Below are positions 60,186 through 64,000 of a stretch of DNA of 64,000 bases, piece by piece. This stretch comes from Perca fluviatilis (lineage: Eukaryota > Chordata > Actinopteri > Perciformes > Percidae), in the NCBI RefSeq assembly GCF_010015445.1, contig NC_053118.1, positions 7,997,781 to 8,061,780 of the forward strand. Direction: 5' to 3'. The notes beneath the pieces are model-generated. The model was not told the DNA's origin and searched no databases. It saw only the letters and a program-made list of their open reading frames with translations. Positions within the stretch are counted from its first letter, which is position 1. Each line of letters starts with the position of its first letter. The translations under genes were made by a program, and so were the position numbers.

Positions 60186-61840
60186 GCTTGCAGTTGACAC
60201 ACACTCAATCCGGGCGTTGGAGAGCCACGCTTGTAGCCGTTAAATGTCGTTCAGGCAGTAAATAGAAGTCGGTTCAATTCCAATGGAATCCTTTATTTAG
60301 TTGTTAATTCAAGCGGTGGGGGCTTGTCCAATAAGAAGCACTTTATCCTCTTGCTAGAAATATGCAAAATTATTGACAAAAAAGGAAGAAGAAGAAACAC
60401 ATTTCTGCTGCATAAAATTCAAATGTTTTCTCCCAAAATACTTGAGACATTGACCTCTTCAAGAATCAGGAAGTCTGAGAACCAAACAGTGTTTGGTTGA
60501 ACTGGGATGAGGGCTGTGGGACCAGCCCAAAAAGGTTGGGCACTAACTGGCAGTGGGACCGACCCAAAAAGGTTGGGAACTAACTGGCAGAGGTGCAATA
60601 CGACTCCTGCTTTAAGACGAGGGGGGTTGAGGCCTTGACATATGCACAAAGTTGACAAAGTTTTGTTGTTGTGTGAGAAAGCATGGAATAATAAATCTGG
60701 TAATGGCACAACGTGCTCTAAACGTAGTAAAATACGGGGGGGGGGGGGTTATTACTCTGATTGACAGACTTGACACCAGACAGCCGGAACGAGTCAGAAC
60801 AGCGAACCATTTGGTAGTGGAGTCTGACTACATTGAGTCCCCCCCTGTTCTTTCAGTTCTTTTATGGCATTCACATGAAAAGTGACAGAAGTAGTTGTGT
60901 GAAGAACTTTTGACTACTCCACACACCTGACCAATCGCTGCGTGAAGTGGGTGTGAGGCTCAGACACAGCTAGGAAAAGATGGCGTGGAGAAATGATCCA
61001 ACAGCACCTTGTTTGAAGCACACTGGTGCCCTTTAGTGATCTGTGGCAGCATCGAAGGCTGATTTGTTCACGTTGAAGTCAAACTGTAAATAAATACATA
61101 GATCACATCACCAGACAATCCAGGAACACTAACGAGACTTTATAAAGAGAGTGTGTGTGTGTTTGCAGCTGTTTTGGATATAATGGACTTTACATAAGCT
61201 GGAGTCCAGAGTTCTCAGTTATTTGACACACACACAGCTTGTGATCTAGATTTGATACCATTTCTGTGAAAACAGGGGGCGGGCCCCGTTGGGGCCCCCC
61301 TTAGTTCCAGTCAACCCCATTTTTCCCCCACTAATCTGGCTTTTCCTAACTGATAGTTTTTTTTTTTTTTTAAGTTCTGAATTTCATTATCTGATCTCTC
61401 ATCTGAAATGTTGTTTGTTGTAAAAGCACTTAAACTTTTATTTGATAAGTGCCATTACATAAATAAGTTATTCTCATCAAATATGCTTAGTACTAACCTC
61501 CTGTACATTTAGATCAAGTATTTCAAATAATTGTCAAAATGTGCTTATTACATTCACTGTGATTCTATGTCCACTGTAGTATTCAAGAGCCACACGTGTC
61601 ATACAGTAAATAAAATTTATTTCATTGTTCAGACAACACCGATTCCTCAGCTGGTCTCAGTCCACAGATACTGCTGCAGTCTCCTCTCCTCATCAGTCGG
61701 CAGCCAAACCTGCATTTCATTGCCTCCTGATGCTGAGGCTTTATAAATATCAAGGCTCTTCGGGGTGTGTGGTGTGTTGAGTTGGAGTTGGGGTTGGGGG
61801 TGGGGGGGGGGGCAGGGGTGTCAGAGGTTGCTGTTGAGGC
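60186..61840. other. tcaim 3' UTR and convergent intergenic region
   Basis: AATAAA occurs at 61089-61094 and 61609-61614 on the plus strand. No further gene is recognised. A duplicated phrase (CCAAAAAGGTTGGG) occurs at about 60528 and 60564. Confidence 0.55.
61608..61622. terminator. Back-to-back polyadenylation signals AAATAAAATTTATTT
   Basis: AATAAA on the plus strand (61609-61614) and AATAAA on the minus strand (61621-61616) overlap in one near-palindrome between two convergent genes. It could serve as a cleavage signal for tcaim, for the minus-strand gene, or for both. Confidence 0.5.
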
Positions 61841-62049
61841 TCATTTGCGTTGAACTTGTGTGAAGGATGAGGGCAGCTGGATGGGCTGCTGGACAGACTG
61901 GAAGGGCTGGACAGACTGGACGGGTTTCTTGCGTGATTCTGGGGAAACCCTCTGGACCACCACAGGCAGCAGCTGGTTCCGTTTGATGATCTGCAGGGCC
62001 AGCTGGGTGTTTCCTGAGGACGCCCGACACACATCCAGGCCGTTAGCTC
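61841..62049 (-). CDS. Terminal exon of the unidentified minus-strand gene
   Basis: 209 nt with stop at 61843-61841. The C-terminal part is Gln/Ser/Val/Pro-rich with PVQSV/FQSV repeats. The frame upstream of the acceptor stays open but becomes hydrophobic and is taken as intron. Confidence 0.5.
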
Positions 62050-62838
62050 CTGGTTCTAACCCCTCACTCACATACTCAAAGGAAATAAAACTAATCGTAA
62101 TAAACCCAGCCCCACAAATAATTGTACAGGCTGCCAGAAACCCCACCAGGCCAGAAAAATCAGCATTTACCAACTAACTTATTAAAAAGGTGCGCCAAGT
62201 GATGTTGGGTGACGTCACTTCTTGTTCCAAGTATTATCAAACAAAACGGAGGTTAGCTCGCCCCTCCCTCCTCCTCCTGTCCCCCTTTCCCCCAAATCCT
62301 TCTTGTCGGTTATTGGCTGGCAGGGCTTGCATGATTTCATAATCCCTGCATTGTCGTTGCAAAAAAAGTCACATATCTTAGCAGAAAGTAGAAACTTTAG
62401 TAGTAGACACAAGAGCAGCCATTTTCCCCTGTTGCCATGGGAACGTTATGGAGTGACATAATTACGTGACGTGACCGTAATTGAAAAGCAGCGTGTTGGG
62501 GGAATCACTTTTTTTCCCTCTTTTTCATCAAACCGCAGTTTTTGTAAGTTCCCTCAATTTTTGCAAGCTCCCGCAATTTCATTGCATAAAACTGCATAAA
62601 TATCCCGCATATTCCATCGCATTTTTTAAGAAAACGTGCCGCATAATCAAGGATTTTTGCCCGCAACAATCACAAAAAACTTTGACGCCTTTGACTGGTT
62701 CTATGTGAATAAAAAAAGACAGCATAATGGCAGGACATTGTGGAATCTGTGTATGGATTGTTGATCAGGGAGTCGGAGGATCGTTTTCCTCCAGTGTTGT
62801 AATGTATAGTTGCTACAATATAAACAGCATGCATGCAC

Positions 62839-62923
<85 letters not shown>

Positions 62924-63010
62924 GGAGGTCTGACCGTTCTGTAGCTCCAAGTAGACTCCCAGCAGGATGGCTTCAGGTGGAATCTCCTTGGTGTTCACCA
63001 TAGATGCAGC
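61841..63010 (-). CDS. 3' end of an unidentified minus-strand gene (two exons visible)
   Basis: Exon 63010-62935 (acceptor cttcatcag, donor gtcaga) encodes [20 protein letters not shown] then LELQN. It joins in phase 1 to exon 62049-61841 (acceptor agaaccag), giving [60 protein letters not shown] and a TGA. The splice phases agree and the peptide has normal composition, so a real gene end is likely. I do not recognise the family with confidence. In human, TCAIM adjoins TOPAZ1, which makes topaz1 a synteny guess only; orientation differs from human. No earlier exon was found before the window edge. Confidence 0.5.
62839..62921. repeat. (TG)n microsatellite
   Basis: About 41 TG units, close to the donor side of exon 62935-63010. 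Confidence 0.98.
62935..63010 (-). CDS. Penultimate exon of the unidentified minus-strand gene
   Basis: 76 nt, phase 0 in and phase 1 out, amphipathic helix-like [13 protein letters not shown]. Donor GTCAGA is non-optimal. Confidence 0.45.
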
Positions 63011-63439
63011 CTGATGAAGACAACACACACATCACAGCTGGTTGAACGCTAAATTATCACTTCACTGTGAAAAGGTTTTCAACTTTAATGCTTAAGAGAA
63101 GCTTTGTTTTCAGTGGATGGGAAAGCAGTTTTCACACAGACGGTTATATAATGTATAATACCATTAAAAACAAATATAACCACACTTTAGTTCAGTCCTT
63201 GAACATATCACAGGGCCTGGAAAGTCATCACGGCAGCAAATAATGTTCTACTGCGTCTTGAAGCTTGGAGGTAAACAGCAGTAATAAGCGCATTTAAAAC
63301 AATCTAAAAATATGTCCATCATGTCTGCATGTTCTTATCTTAAGAACCATAATCTCACTGCTGACCGTGGTGATAAGCAGCCCAACCACAAAAACTAGTA
63401 CTGGTGTTTCCTCGTGGACCACACGCGATTTAGAAACCA

Positions 63440-63780
63440 TTCCCCGATGTCTGCGTTTCCTGCGGCGTAGTCACACAGGATAAGTGAAGTCTGTATTTTG
63501 CTGACATTATCCCCCGCATATGATGTCAAGGCTCCGTCAAAACTCATTTATAATCACCAACGCAGCCAAAACGACCCCGAATCAGAGATGCAGATTCACA
63601 CAGGACTAATGGTACCACATGATCTCTGCGTTTGGTGAAATATAGAAGGTCATTTGCGGTGGAATTTTTACTTGACAAATTCCAGACGTGCAGATCCACG
63701 CGGGATTAAGATCACAGACGACCTCCGTAATTATTCCTACAGGTCCCCAGGTAATACTAGGCCTGTGTGAATAGGGCTTA
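63440..63780 (-). mobile_element. Dispersed repeat, inverse copy of 37030-37380
   Basis: Shares in inverse AATAATTCCTACAGGTCC-type sequence, CACCAACGCAGCCAAAA and ATCTCTGCGTTTGGTGAAAT-like blocks with gpd1l intron 2. Boundaries unresolved. Confidence 0.6.
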
Positions 63781-63946
63781 TGTCTCATTGGTGTGTGAGA
63801 GCCATCCACCGCAGGGACCATGTCTGCATTGGAAGATTCTGCAGCTTACAACTTCCATAACGTGGATCATAACAGAGTTGCCATATGGAGAGAAATCAAT
63901 GTTGGCATTGGAGGTTAATAAGAGTGCTTCAGGCTTTTGCGGTGTT

Positions 63947-64000
63947 TAGGGCTGGGCGATATGGAGAAAATCAAATATCACGATATTTTTGACCAAATAC
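63947..64000 (+). mobile_element. hAT-type MITE, TAGGGCTGGGC family, copy 4 (cut by window end)
   Basis: TAGGGCTGGGCGATATGGAG followed by AAAATCAAATATCACGATAT matches the left ends of the copies at 20333 and 35129. Confidence 0.85.

Noticed and set aside
62050..62173. Extended membrane-like N-terminus of the 61841 frame ([20 protein letters not shown])
   Set aside because: A good acceptor at 62050-62051 and phase agreement with the exon at 62935-63010 make this more likely intron. A single-pass membrane protein is possible but unsupported.

Overview
This is ordinary vertebrate nuclear DNA, almost certainly from a ray-finned fish and probably a percomorph. It has multi-exon genes with GT-AG introns and very long CA/TG microsatellites. 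It also carries tRNA-derived SINEs (one with a V-SINE-like conserved domain), an L1/Tx1-like LINE, and many short non-autonomous DNA transposons, several flanked by TTAA and several by 8-bp hAT-type duplications. I see no operon, phage, CRISPR array, rRNA or functional tRNA gene. The species cannot be named from sequence alone.

Four gene loci are present. (1) Minus strand, about 8.5-30.9 kb: the 5' part of osbpl10 (oxysterol-binding-protein-related protein 10/11 type). It has the start exon, the PH-domain exons, two linker exons and a possible micro-exon. The lipid-binding ORD exons must lie beyond the left edge. (2) Plus strand, 32027-47950: a complete 8-exon gpd1l encoding 350 residues. It is divergent from osbpl10 across a roughly 1.1-kb shared upstream region with two perfect TGACGTCA sites. 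(3) Plus strand, 51166-60185: a complete 10-exon tcaim (mitochondrial T-cell activation inhibitor family) encoding 492 residues. (4) Minus strand, 61841-63010: the last two visible exons of an unidentified gene convergent with tcaim. Synteny suggests topaz1 only as a weak hypothesis.

Layout: 1-12 kb is repeat-rich DNA, presumably osbpl10 intron, starting with a 5'-truncated L1-like LINE. 12.2-30.9 kb holds the osbpl10 exons. 30.9-32.0 kb is the bidirectional promoter region. 32-48 kb is gpd1l, with a 1.7-kb 10-bp minisatellite in intron 4. 48-51 kb is the gpd1l 3' region and the tcaim upstream region. 51-60 kb is tcaim, with arrays in introns 1 and 9. 60-64 kb is the convergent 3' region and the unknown minus-strand gene.

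The genes do not form a pathway. GPD1L makes glycerol-3-phosphate from DHAP, ORP10 is a lipid-transfer/PH protein, and TCAIM is mitochondrial. The most unusual content is repeat biology touching gene structure: a minisatellite in tcaim intron 1 that repeats its own splice donor; a roughly 0.8-kb pyrimidine-rich tract without any AG just before a decoy acceptor in tcaim intron 9; microsatellites abutting three splice sites; different TTAA-flanked elements inserted end to end sharing one TTAA; and a TTAA element inserted at the gpd1l polyadenylation region.
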